Assembly (NCBI RefSeq): GCF_000208745.1
Contig: NC_030852.1
Span: 13,030,797 to 13,094,796, forward strand
Length of the DNA: 64,000 bases
Direction: 5' to 3'
DNA from: Theobroma cacao
Taxonomy: Eukaryota; Streptophyta; Magnoliopsida; Malvales; Malvaceae
A program made the position numbers and the translations under genes. Below the pieces are notes generated by a model, which was not told where the DNA came from, searched no databases, and saw nothing but the letters and a program-made list of their open reading frames with translations. Shown here piece after piece: positions 23,545 through 34,715 of this stretch. The first letter of the stretch is position 1. Every line of letters starts with the position of its first letter.

Positions 23545-24232
23545 GTACTACACCCACGTGGCGTGTCACCCCATTAGGGCATGGTGTGTCACCCTTGAAA
23601 ACTGGAAGACGTCAGCGTGTCACGCCAAGTATCTAGTTCCACTCAGCGTGTCACCACAAGATGGGGCGTGCCTTGTCACCCCACAATATTGCAAGAAGTT
23701 AGCGTGTCACCACCAAAATCTGGATGCACTCAGCATGTCATGCCAAGTTTCTGGTTCCACTCAGCGTGTCACCACAAGATGGGGCGTGCCGTGTCACCCC
23801 AAAATACTGCAAGAAGTCAGCGTGTCACCACCGAAATCTGCATGCACTCAGCGTGTCATGCCAAGTATCTGGTTCCACTTAGCTTGTCACCACAAGATGG
23901 GGCATGCCGTGTCACCCCACATTATTGCAAGAAGTCAGCGTGTCACCACCAAAATCTGCATGCACTCAGCGTGTCACGCCAAGTATCTAGTTCCACTCAG
24001 CGTGTCACCACAAAATGGGGCGTGTAGTGTCACCCACAATACTACAAGAAGTCAACGTGCCACCACCAAAATTTGCATGCACTCAGCGCGTCACACCAAT
24101 TATGTACTTCCACTCAGCGTGTCACCATAAGATGGGGAGTGCCGTGTCACCCCACAATACTGCAAGAAGTCAGCGTGTCACCACCGAAATCTACATGCAC
24201 TCAGCGTGTCACCACAAGATGTGATTGACATC
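23545..24232. repeat. CGTGTCAC-rich satellite (~119-bp unit, about 5-6 copies)
   Basis: Units contain ACTCAGCGTGTCACCACAAG, GTGCCGTGTCACCCCAC, GTCAGCGTGTCACCACC and TCTGCATGCACTCAGCGTGT in order. Each unit holds four (C)GTGTCAC boxes spaced roughly 25-35 bp. It lies just past the stop of the protease gene, between the two convergent genes. The three long plus-strand ORFs here are repeat artefacts. Confidence 0.9.
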
Positions 24233-24976
24233 TACCAATTGCAGCGTAATCTCAACCCTCACACGACATGATAAAAAATGCCACATGGCATTTCTTTTAT
24301 TAGTTTAGCATAATATAATTTTGAGGAATTTTCGTCCTTATATAAAACATTTTATTTTTAAGATGTTTTAATTTAATAAAAAATAATTATGATGATCCAT
24401 AAATGAAATTTGATTGGATGATCCATAAATTTTTTAAATTTTTTTGGTCAAGTCATGTGTTTTAATCTTAAATTTCATATGATATGTTTTTAATTAGTCC
24501 ATAATTTCCTTTTTCTATACTTGCATCCTTGGAAGTAAACTCCTTGGTATTAATAAGATAAAATAAACTTTGTAATTAAAAAATTACGAAAACAAATTTA
24601 ATATTAGGATTTAGAAAGCTACTAAAGTTAGATGAATTAATTTTATAAACTGTAAGAGATTTGATTGTAAGAACGTAAAAGGTTAAATCAAATGAAATAG
24701 AAAGGAATTAAATTAAATCATTAATTATTTAATACAAGTCGTAATAAAATGTGAGAAAGGGGGTAACAATATAGGGACTTCGCAAGTCTACTCAATCTTT
24801 AGAACTATGGACAAAATGAAATTAATAATCAAATAATATATCTACGAAATTAATAAAAAAAATAAAGACTCATCTACAAGAGGAAACTAACAAACACAAA
24901 ATCCAAATATGAATGAATGTAAGATACTGCAAGAGCAAATTGTGACACAGGTATTGCACATGGGATACACATTTAG
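24233..24976. other. AT-rich spacer between convergent MULE genes
   Basis: No gene recognised on either strand. It is strongly AT-rich and holds the probable 3' untranslated ends of both MULE genes. I see no clear element boundary. Confidence 0.5.
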
Positions 24977-27893
24977 TTAGGCCGACAAGCTGCCTTCATC
25001 CACAAGACACCCTACGTTTTTAGACATTGTCCTTCGTATTGGACAGTTGTTATGTTTGTGACCGATTTGTCTGCAACTTGAACATGCTTTCAGTCGGTGC
25101 ACTCATGGAGGCACCAATTAACTTGGAGATGGTGCCGAATTTGTGGATGGAACTGCAAATGGGGATGGGCAATTCTGTCTGTTATGCCCGTACCTCTTGC
25201 ATTGTGAACATCTCCGTGCTCGACTGCCTTAACCAGCCGATGGAATCCTTCTCCTCCTATGTCTTCCCACTTGGCCTCGCCAAGGTGGTGGCAACACGAC
25301 AATTTGTTTCACATTAGAGGGGATGTCCCACTCAGTAGGATGCCCTACCGAGCGAATTGACCCCACATAACCCTCCACTAAAACAGTTGTCTTGTAGTGT
25401 CAGCGCAAAATTCAATGGCTTCACGTTTACATTTACTAAAAAATACAATGATCTCAATGTTCAAACACAATGTAAATACTATGTCAATTAGGGTTCAAAT
25501 AAGAAATAAAGGTATTCTGACCTTATTGCTGCAATGGCATGGCTGCATGGCAGTAAATCTATTTGAAACTCATAACATGAACACATCTTCGTGGACAGGT
25601 TTACAAATCCGTCCATCTTCCCGTCTTTAACTTCAAACTCCACTTGATTGATAGGTTTAACCACAAAGCGATGTGCATCATTGAACCGTTTGCTCAACTG
25701 CCTAGCAACCCAAGGGCTAAAGGGTGTGGTCACCTTGACGGCCTCCTCGTACCGATCATGGAACCAACGCTGGAACATGTCTTTGAAGAACTCGATCAAA
25801 ACAGTGATTGGCATTGGTCTTGCATGCTTCAAGCATGAGTTAACACATTCCACAATGTTGGATTTCATCATTTGGTATTGCCTTGCCGATGAACAAGCAT
25901 GTGCCCATCTCTCAGAGCCTATTCTCATAAAGTCAGTGTGGGCTCCCGCGTGAATCTGGTTAAGCTAGTTCATATGTCTGTTGAAATCAAAAACCTTATA
26001 GCAATCTCGAACAAGGGTGAAAATCATAGAAACGTCGTCGCGCTTGAACTTGTTTTTAAAGTTTTTCTTCAAATGGTACTCGCATAAACCATGGTGCGCT
26101 TCTAGGTATGCATTTTGGATTGCTTTCTTAATGCCGAGATGCTGATCAGAAATGAACATAGTGTTTTCAGGACAACCAATCGCATCACGTAGCTTTGTAT
26201 CTTTGCATACAGTGACAAATAGAACAGCCTTGAACCTACCTTTCAGATGTGTCACATCAATTGCAACCATAGGATGCATTACATCCCTAAACCCCCGAAT
26301 ACAAGCCCCGTATGCCTAGAAACAATATTTGAATCTTTCTGCCTCATCAGTAGCCACTGTTGTGACTGTGTAGGGATTTTCTTGTTCCAACATATAAAAA
26401 TACGAGGGTAGTAGTTGAAATAACTCCTCTAGGGGACCAAAAGAAGCCTTTCCGCATACTCCTTCGTTTGCCAGGCCTTACCATATAGGCATTCCAATCC
26501 CCACTAAACCCTCATCTCAGCAATTATGTCCTTAGCTCTCAATGCTACTCCATTAGCCTGAAGCTTGTGTGACATAAGTTCATCAATTATCTTTGCACTC
26601 GCGATTGTAAATCGCCCTTACAAACCATCGACAGTACATGTGTGTACTTTGTGGAATGTCCGAACTTGCCAATATTCTCCTCTTTCAAGTAACTTCGTTG
26701 CACGCACACTGAACTTGCATGCCTTGTCCTTGCAACCAACCTCATAACGAGCTTTACATGACCTTTTTACTCTTATCCCAAACTATTCTTTTAGAGCCAA
26801 CATATTCAAAGCTCATTTCAACTCAGCCTTCGAGGAAAATATTTTTCCTTTGTATAAGCGATCATCGGCACATGTAGACTCCTCTGTTGTAATTGTTTGG
26901 AAGGAGAACCTTTCTACACCTAGAATTACCCACGTACTAGATATCCCTCCATTTCCCCTTTCCTGATAACTGTCATGGAGCAATGTACCAGGGGAACGAA
27001 TCTCGTTCTCATGAACGATGGGGTTATTGTATATGGGGTCATCACATTGAACATCTCCTACATCAACACCTCCAACAAGTTCCATTTTGCCTTCAACATT
27101 ATTGCAAATTGGAATGTCATTGTCATAAAGCCAATCCTCGTCTGAACTCTCATCATGCCATTCATCAGGCCCATCATCCGAATTGTCATCAAATATATCT
27201 TCATCGGTAGGGAACAAATCCTCATTTCCATAATCAGATGTAGTATTATCCTCGAGCATCGCAGTGTCACCCTCTAACATCGTAGTGTTATCTTCAAGTG
27301 TCGCATTCTCATTTAATAATGCCATTACACCCTATACAGTTTCACCCGATTGTTGCATTTTTTGGACACAACTAACTAATTGGTTCGATGCACATCCTGA
27401 TCAGAATTGTACAGCCAACTGTTCTGTGAATGCATGTGTCTACCGGGTTGCACAAACTCTTATGCATACGTCAATTGCCATTGTTGTGGGTTACGGACCG
27501 AATGTTGTGGTATATGTGAAGCATTGTATATCTCATTTTGATTGAGCGAATTATCATGTTGTTCAGCTTCTTCATGTGACATAACATTTGTTTGGCGCCC
27601 CTTAATGCTAACATACACAGTCGAAACATTCCTCTGTTTAGCAGAATTAATGCAACATCCTCATCGTCCTTGATAATTGGCTATGATATCTCTCCGGGTG
27701 TATTGATCAATGCATGTAACTCAATCTCGTCAATTTTTTAGTTACCCTAACAACATCTTCAACCAGCTTCATCAATCCCACAAACGACAAATCACTCCTA
27801 ACCCCCTGCATTTGTGACTCACCACCCTTGTAAATGCCATCCACCCACTGACCATCGTGTCTTATCACAAGTTGCACAATTAGAACCCCACTG
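24977..27893 (-). pseudogene. mudrA: mudrA-type MULE transposase, broken
   Basis: Reads leftward from the right TIR. After a TTTCAG acceptor (about 27893) comes an N-terminal segment (LVIRHDGQWVDGIYKGGE). Next are an acidic region (27325-26813, with DEDIFDDNSDDGPDEWHDES) and a Mutator DNA-binding region (CKARYEVGCKDKACKFSV...HTC). The transposase core follows (MVAIDVTHLKGRFKAVLF, FISDQHLGIKKAI, GLCEYHLKKNFKNKF), then a SWIM finger (CSCYEFQIDLLPCSHAIAAI). A last exon, after an intron of about 110 bp, carries two CCHC knuckles (CSQCKRYGHNRQNC and CSSCRQIGHKHNNC). Defects are several stops, a frameshift near 26440, and about 25 residues missing between VTVCKD and TKLRDA in the catalytic domain. 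Confidence 0.85.
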
Positions 27894-27969
27894 AAATTTT
27901 GAAAACAATAATAATTTGTTAATCATTTAACACATTACATGACATGCCGTGTTCTAGAATTTGTCAGTC

Positions 27970-28215
27970 ATGCTGTAACACCCTATGCATATAATGTAAA
28001 ATGTGGTAACACGCCATGCATATAATGTAAAATGTGGTAACATGTCATGCATATAACGTAAAATGTGGCAACATGCCATGCATATAATGTAAAATGTTGT
28101 AACACGCCATGCATATAACGTAAAATGTGGTAACACGCCATGCATATAATGTAAAATGTTGTAACACGCCATGCATATAACGTAAAATGTGGTAACACTC
28201 CATGCATATAATATA
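27970..28215 (-). repeat. 31-bp subterminal tandem array, right
   Basis: About eight units, the reverse complement of the array at 14215-14570 (TAACACGCCATGCATATAAC on the plus strand). With 28216-28375 it forms the right arm of a long inner inverted repeat of the MULE. Confidence 0.92.
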
Positions 28216-28375
28216 AATTGTTGTAACACACCAACGCTGACATGCCAATGACTATAATTATTATGTCTTTACATGAATTAGCCTAAAATACCCATGGCGT
28301 GTGACACGCCAATCAGTGTAATTATTGACTCATTACATGAACTGCCCTAAAATAACCAATGTCGTGACACGCTAA
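28216..28375 (-). repeat. Inner inverted repeat, right arm
   Basis: The reverse complement of 14060-14214 with only scattered differences (shared GCGTGTCACGACATTGGTTA and GTGTCACACGCCATGGGTAT). It lies upstream of mudrA on the minus strand and may hold promoter elements common to both MULE genes (inference). Confidence 0.88.
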
Positions 28376-28769
28376 AATAACGCTAACACATGTTATAGAT
28401 GCATGGCGTGTAACAACTCTGGGCGATGTTTCTAATCCATGTTCTAATTTACACCAAATGTTTCAGAAATTTAAGTGTTACAACAATAAACCCAATAACA
28501 TACCTTGATGTCATCTCTGCTATAGGGTCTATTAATCTACAACAATATGGCCAGATGTCGAGAGATAGACCATAGCCCCGTTGACGATGGTGCTCAATAG
28601 AGAGTTGACAAAGCTCATATAGTTCAGAGAGCTGATAACGATGGTGCTCAACAGAGAGTTGGCAGAGTTGAGACAGTTCAGAGAGTTGAGAGAGAAAGAT
28701 GACTGAGCTTAAATAGCTGAGCATTTATTTATTTCTATTTTTTCTCTGACGGGAGGGAGATATCGGGAC
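28376..28769 (-). promoter_or_regulatory. Probable leader of mudrA, with a ~55-bp duplication
   Basis: Two adjacent copies of GATGGTGCTCAA(T/C)AGAGAGTT...AGTTCAGAGAG (about 28586-28637 and 28638-28690). An ACCTTGATGTCATCTCTG block at 28503-28520 recurs at 55294-55311 in MULE2. On minus it reads CAAGGTATGTTATT, a possible splice donor. The distal ORF 28449-28724 is in repeats and unsupported. Confidence 0.5.
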
Positions 28770-28903
28770 CCTAATTTGAAACGATGTTTTTAAGGGCATT
28801 TTGGTCTACTCATGCTTTTTTTTTTGCTTGAAACAGATAACTTTATATAGGTGGTTATTTTTGAAATCACCTTATTAGGAGGTCCATTTCTCACAATTTT
28901 CTC
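28770..28903 (-). repeat. MULE right terminal inverted repeat
   Basis: Ends TCTCACAATTTTCTC at 28903, followed by the TSD TAAACAAAA. It pairs with 12560-12690 and is also closely similar to 55480-55622, the end of a second MULE. Confidence 0.8.
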
Positions 28904-29735
28904 TAAACAAAATTACTAGTACCTACAAAAGATAAAAGAAAAATTAGCAAATATGTAATGAATAAAGTTAAATAAAATGAAAACATAACAATTAAAAAAA
29001 TGAATAAGTTTAGAAAACTTGGGTTGCCTTTTAAGAAGTGCTTGATTCGTAGTCATCAGCTTGACTCTTTTTAGGCTCAGTTGGGATTGATTAAAGTTAT
29101 TGAGGATCTTTGGCGATCAATTTCACCTCCCCAATAATGCTTGAAACGTTGCCCATTCACCTTGAATCTCTCGTTTGACTTCTAATCAACTACTTCCACT
29201 ACTCTATAAGGGAATACTTTCGTGACAATAAAAGGTCCTAACCATCTCGATTTGAGCTTATCTGGAAATAATTTCAAATGAGAGTTACATAATAGCACAT
29301 GTTGGCCTAGTTCAAGTGGTGCTCGATAATCTTCTTATCATGCCATCTATTGGTCTTTTCTTTATAGACATTGGCATTCTCGTAAGCTTCTAGTCAAAAT
29401 TCATCCATCTCGTTCAATTGTAGAAGATTTTCTCAACAACTGCTTTAATTTCTTGATGGCCCAATACACATTGTGTTCGAATTCCAATAGAAAGTGACAT
29501 GTTTTTTTGAATGCCCACATTGCAATCATCCAATCTCTTGGACTAATTTTTTCTAGACAGACACATGGTTTTCTCCAAAATTCTTTTTATTTTCGTGTTG
29601 GAAACTTTAGATTGACCACTTCTTTATAGATGATAGGCAGTCACAATCTTGTGTTTGACTCCATCCTTAGCTAAGAGTGTGTTTGACATAAACTCTAGTT
29701 CCATATCTAAGTAATCTGTCAGTGCCTTTAGTAAA
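28904..29735 (-). pseudogene. Athila-M integrase C-terminal part, broken
   Basis: The minus strand reads KFPTRK/KRILEKTMCLSRK, then LLEFEHNVYWAIKKL, LYNSHLKLFPDKLKSRW, and RFKVNGQRFKHYWGGEI, followed by the AAAAGGCAACCCAAGTTTTC block that also follows Athila-P pol (40513-40535). The far end, toward 29735, reads LLAKDGVKHKIVTAYHL, the region before the catalytic Glu. Many frameshifts and stops. It shows that Athila-M resumes on the right of the MULE. Confidence 0.75.
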
Positions 29736-29739
29736 TAAT

Positions 29740-31900
29740 CGTCCTTTCCTCCCTTAAGGTTCCTCCAAAGCCTTAGCCACAAAATCATCCTTGTCTTTGG
29801 CTTCCTTAATGAGATCCATCAACATCGATCTCACTTTAAAGTGGACTAACAATGCCTCAATATCATCAACCTCAAATTGGATGCCCATATCACCCAACTC
29901 GAGCATACCTTGCACCAATGATCTCCTCTCAACTGTGATGTGAGTTAAACTCCTAATAGATTTCTAGCTCAAGGCATCTGCCACCACATTAGCTTAACTA
30001 GGGTGATACAATATAGTGCAGTCATAATCTTTAAGCAACTCCATCCATTGACGTTGCCGAAGGTTGAGATCCCTTTGCTCAAAAATGTACTTGAGACTTT
30101 TACGATTCGTATAAATCTCACAAGTCTCACCATATAGATAGTGCCTCCAAATCTTCAAGGCAAAGATTATTGCTGCCATCTACAAATCATGTGTAGCATA
30201 ATTCTACTCATGCTTTTTGAGTTGTTGAGATGCCTACATAATCACATTACCATGTTGCATCAAAACACACCCAAATCTTACTCGTGATGTGTCGTAACAA
30301 ACCATGTAACCCCCTAAACCACAAAGTAAACTCAACACAAGAGTTGCTGTAAATAAAGTCTTGAGCTTCTCAATGATCTCCTCACTTGCATCTATCTATA
30401 TAAACTTCACACCCTTTTCTGTCAATTTTGTCATAAGAGCAGTGATCTTGGAGAAATCCTTAACAAATCTCATTTAGTATCCTGCCAATCCCAAAAAACT
30501 CCAAATTTCAGTCACTAACGTAGGCCCTACCATTTCTTTACTACCTCAATCTTCTTTGGGTCTACCATCACACCATCCTTAGATACTATGTGACCCAAGA
30601 AGCTAAGACTATCAAGCTAAAACTCACACTTAGGGAACTTGGCATATAATTGGTGTTCCCTTAAAGTATGTAGCACGATCCTCAAATGTTGCTCATGTTC
30701 ATCTCTACCCCTTGAGTATATCAAGATATCATTAATGAATACAACTACAAATTTATCCAAGTAGGGTCTGAATACCCTGTTCATCACATCCATAAAAGTT
30801 GTAGGGACATTAGTTAAACCAAATGACATAACCAAAAACTCATAACGACCATACCTTGTGTGAAAAGCAGTATTAGGTATGTCACCAGCTCTAATCCTTA
30901 ACGAGTGGTACCCCGATCTCATATCAATCTTAGAAAAACACTTGGCCCTTTGTAATTGATCAAACAAGTCATCAATACTTGGGAGAAGGTACTTGTTCTT
31001 GATGGTCACTTTGTTCAATTGACTATAGTCAATACAAAGTCTCATCGATCCATCTGTTTACTTCACAAACAATACCTGTGCACCCCATGGTGAGACACTA
31101 AGGCATATGAAACCCTTGTCCAACAAGTCTTCTAACTAGTCCTTGAGCTCCTTAAGCTTTACTAGTGCCATTCGGTAGGGTGGTATAAATATCAGATTGG
31201 TGTCTTGCACCAAGTCTATACAAAATTCTCTCTTTTTTTGAAGGTAATCCAAGTAACTCCTCTGGGAACACATCAACATATTCTCCCAAAATTGGCACAT
31301 CTACCATATTACCCACATCCACTTGGGCATCCAAGACTATTAGCAAAAATCCTTGGCATCTGTGTCTCATGAATATATTGGCGCTCATGGCTGACACCAC
31401 ACTACTCAAAGCCATGCTGCGATCTCCCTAAAAATAGAATGGCATCTTTCTAGGGTACTCAAACTTTAGCCTCTTATGGTGGCAATCCACACTAGGATAG
31501 TTGGGAGATAACCAATCCATCCCAAGAATAACATCAAACTCTAGCATATCCATCAAATGTTAGATTAGCTTGAGTCTCCTTCTCCTTAACTTGAACCACG
31601 CAAGCTCTATACTCGTACCTTGCCACAAACACCTCTCTCAAAGATGTGGAAACTACTAAATCTTACTCCCTTTTGGAGCACTCTATACCTAACTTAGATA
31701 CAAAATATGGAGAAACATGAATGCGTAGCACCAAGATCATACAACACACGTGCATCAATAGAACAGATAGGTAGAATACTTGAAACAACTACATTGGATG
31801 CTTGTTCATCTTATGGGGTTAATGCATAAACTCTAACTTGTCCTCGACCTTCCATACCCTAACCTTTAGGTCCAAATACCCTGAGTGGTGTTACCAGTAC
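29740..31900 (-). pseudogene. Chromovirus-type gypsy pol (protease, RT, RNase H), broken
   Basis: Domains in order on the minus strand: aspartic protease with YDLGATHSC (31740-31720; the usual active site is D-S/T-G, so Leu replaces it); a linker VDVFPEELLGLPSKKERI; reverse transcriptase (31045-30617) with [19 protein letters not shown] and the catalytic box [13 protein letters not shown] (Asn in place of the first Asp of the DD pair); RNase H (30179-29994) with [20 protein letters not shown], where the usual D-H after YT is N-R. The sequence then reads into ELGDMGIQFEVDDIEALLVH and ends near 29740. The integrase and 3' LTR are absent. Multiple stops and frame changes make it inactive at three catalytic sites. 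Confidence 0.85.
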
Positions 31901-31989
31901 CCTTACCCCTAGCTCCTCTAACCTCTCTAATCTATTGCGCGATAATAGGAGTAGTTGCTATAACTTGCTGAGCAAGTCTCTTTTACTAT

Positions 31990-33224
31990 CGATCGTCAAG
32001 ACAATTCCTTATCACATGTCTAGGCAAACCATAACCATAACAAGATAGGGTACCCTTTCGACTTTAACCTCGGTGCCTTCTATTACAAGTAGAGTGCAAT
32101 GGAGGGGACTAATGATCTTACCCTGAACTCTGTTATCTATGTGGCCTACCATCCCTTTTGTCACGTCCACTATCACCACTACCAAAATAATTCCCCTAAT
32201 GGGAAGATTGAGTATCTCTAGGTTGTCCTATGGAAGACGATCCCTCATTACCCCTAAAATCCCTATGACTCTTAATCTTGGCCCTCTTAGACCTATCTCT
32301 AGTTGTTTTTGTCTTAATTGTCCTCATCTCAATCTTTTGAGCATAGTCCACAACTGAGGCATAAGAATCAAACTCTTGAAAATCCACTCCTTTAAACAAA
32401 AGCTCTATTGACTCATCAACAAATCTCCTAATCTTCATCTCCTTCGTGGACACAAGATATGGTGCATATCAAGCCAACTGAGTAAACTTAAAATCATACT
32501 CTGCCACTGTCATCCTTGAAGTCTACACTAGCAACTCAAACTCTTGAGCTCTAACATGTCGTATACTGAGGGGCAGAAAGCGATTCAAAAATCCAGTACT
32601 AACATCCCAAGTAAGTAGAGCAGCACCAACTGGCCTACCCTTATGTAAAGACACATGTTTCTCCTGGGCCACATCCTCTAATCGGAATCCAGCTAACTCC
32701 ACAGCTCGAGCACCAGAACATCCTGCCGCAACATAGATCTTATCTATACCATTTAGAAATGCTTGTGGTTTTTCCAACACATCAGACCTCATGAAAGAAT
32801 GAGGTTTTAACCTTAAGAAATCTGGAAAAGAAATATCCAATCAACTTCTCACTATCTCAAACTGTTGTTGGTCATCCTGACATTGGGAACTAGGGGACGC
32901 TTGTACGGTAGATGGTCTTTCACCCTAACGTCTTTGCCCGAACATCTCTTGGGCGATGACTCTTATAGTTTAGCATAAGTCATGCATACTGGCCACTATC
33001 TATTCAAGGGTTACACCCCTAACTGGGTGTCCCATCTCAACCTTTGAAGCCTGCTCCTTGACATGATCATTCATAGGTGTCTCGACCCTCATGGAACTCA
33101 TGGGTCTACAGCATCTGACATAGCCCCTAAAAGTGAGTGTTTGTGGTCTATCTATAGTATTTGTGGGAGTATTTTGCTCAACTACGTCTTTAGAAGCTAC
33201 TCGAGTCCTAAACGGCATAATCAC
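31990..33224 (-). pseudogene. Chromovirus-type gypsy gag, broken
   Basis: Begins MIMPFRTRVASKDVVEQ at 33224, a typical start for this lineage. It continues with FPDFLRLKPHSFMRSDVLEK, the conserved beginning of the capsid region, and with AVELAGFRLEDVAQEK. The zinc knuckle at 32043-32001 reads CYGYGLPRHVIRNC: the second Cys of CX2CX4HX4C is Tyr. The gag is split among frames by stops. It follows the primer site and 5' LTR to its right. Confidence 0.82.
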
Positions 33225-33447
33225 ACCTAGACAATATCAATTACACATAAGGGTCTCAATATCTAGACATATATATCATGTGACATCAATACATTGGATC
33301 TAAGTTTGGAAAGCAAATAAGGAATCATATACAGACTCCCGTTTTCGATTTGTGCTCGGGTACACAAAGCAAAAACAAGATTCTCACATACGACTTTGAC
33401 ACTTCACGACATGACCAAGAAAATCATAAGACTTATACAACCTACTG

Positions 33448-33460
33448 CTCTAATACCAAC
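33448..33460 (-). other. Primer-binding site of the chromovirus-type element
   Basis: On minus, the sequence reads GGATGTCACA (LTR end), AA, then GTTGGTATTAGAG. TGGTATTAGAGC matches the plant initiator methionine tRNA 3' end with one mismatch to the usual TGGTATCAGAGC. Confidence 0.85.
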
Positions 33461-34519
33461 TTTGTGACATCCTATTTTGGGAAAGATCATGATCGGAGCA
33501 TGAACCTATGTGGGTATGGCCCACTATGCCCAAGCAAGCCTAAATCCATAAATGCACAGGCTAGTCATACATAACATTCACTAACATGAGTTTATCCATA
33601 ATCAAAATAAGCTATAATTCATCAAGGCCAGCACATTATGAAACTTCTCAACATAAAGTGTGGCTTCTTTCACATGCATATAAACATTCACATGTAAATA
33701 AAACAATTATGGTTTAGCACACACCTCGAGCCTATTGTGCTATGATATCTACCATAGTCTTATCATCCTATACACCCATATCTGAGGCTCAGCATAATAT
33801 GCAAAAATGTAAACAAGTTTATCAACATTATTTACACAGAGTTCATTCCAATAAGATAGTTCAAAACTAAACTAGACTCATACAGAGTGCACGACACTAA
33901 AAGGCTGGAAAGAAGGCTCTGCCACACCTACCAAGAATGAGTTGCTCCATTACTCCACAAGTCGTCTAATCAAGCAAGCTACTAATCTGAAACAAAATAG
34001 GAGAAAATAATGTTTGAGTCACAAAGACTTCGTGAGTGAATACGGGGAAGGGGACAAGCCAAGGGGGAAGAGTTTTGCAATAAACCATAATTTGCAAAAC
34101 AACATGATAAACATATAAATCCTCTCAATGGTCATGAAAGCATTTGGTAACATTAAATGCATAAAAATAATGTTCATATACAAGCTCAACTGACAAACAT
34201 TTGCAATGACATAATGAAGGTAAACCTCGTCCTTTTAAGCTCAACAACTAACATTCAAATAAAGAATGTGTAATTCACTTAACAACACATCTCATTATTT
34301 CCATATAAACACAATAATTATCAATTGACAAACACAAGCATCACCATACCCAATATACAAATTGCACGTCAATACATGCCATAGCAAATTATGGGGAGAA
34401 TGGGGACTTTCACTCAACCCACCCTTGTGGTATTATCACCCTCACATCGGGATTCATAAAGAGAGGAAAAGTGGTATGGTGCCTAACTTAACCTTGTGGT
34501 ATTCTTACCCTCGAACCAA

Positions 34520-34715
34520 GACTAGAGCCAATCACAACAAAATCACGTGAAGTGGAAACCTACTCAACCCACTTTAAACCAAAATCATGGGAAGTGGAAA
34601 CCTACTCAATCCACTTTACTGCAAAACAATGGAAGTTGAGACATACTCAATCCACTTGACAATAAAATCAGGGGAATGTGGAGGCTTTCTCAATCCACAT
34701 CACAACACCCATCAT
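34520..34715. repeat. ~57-bp tandem array inside the chromovirus LTR
   Basis: Three to four units carrying GAAGTGGAAACCTACTCAA(C/T)CC and CACTT, separated by AAAATCA.GGGAAGTGG variants. Confidence 0.75.

Larger units (their letters stand above)
12560..28903. mobile_element. Mutator-like element (MULE) with mudrA and a DUF1985/Ulp1 gene
   Basis: A 16.3-kb element bordered by perfect 9-bp direct repeats TAAACAAAA (12551-12559 and 28904-28912), the TSD length typical of MULEs. The ends are imperfect inverted repeats. Inside are two convergent genes, each reading inward from one TIR, as in MuDR: a DUF1985/Ulp1 protease gene on plus (14608-23423) and a mudrA transposase on minus (24977-27893). 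Matching 31-bp subterminal arrays lie inside both ends. Later insertions are a W LTR (about 14880-18091) and a solo X LTR (19441-21590). Without them the element would be about 11 kb. Known relatives are plant MULEs that carry Ulp1-like genes (Kaonashi/CUMULE type). Both genes are degenerate, so it is no longer autonomous. Confidence 0.88.

Noticed and set aside
23558..24224. Long plus-strand ORFs (190 and 136 codons) with repeated SACHAKYLVPLSVSP-like peptides
   Set aside because: They are translations of the CGTGTCAC satellite; repeats shift among frames and no domain is present.
25090..25317. Plus-strand ORFs over 25027-25317 and 25644-25953
   Set aside because: They are antisense shadows of the mudrA C-terminal and SWIM exons.
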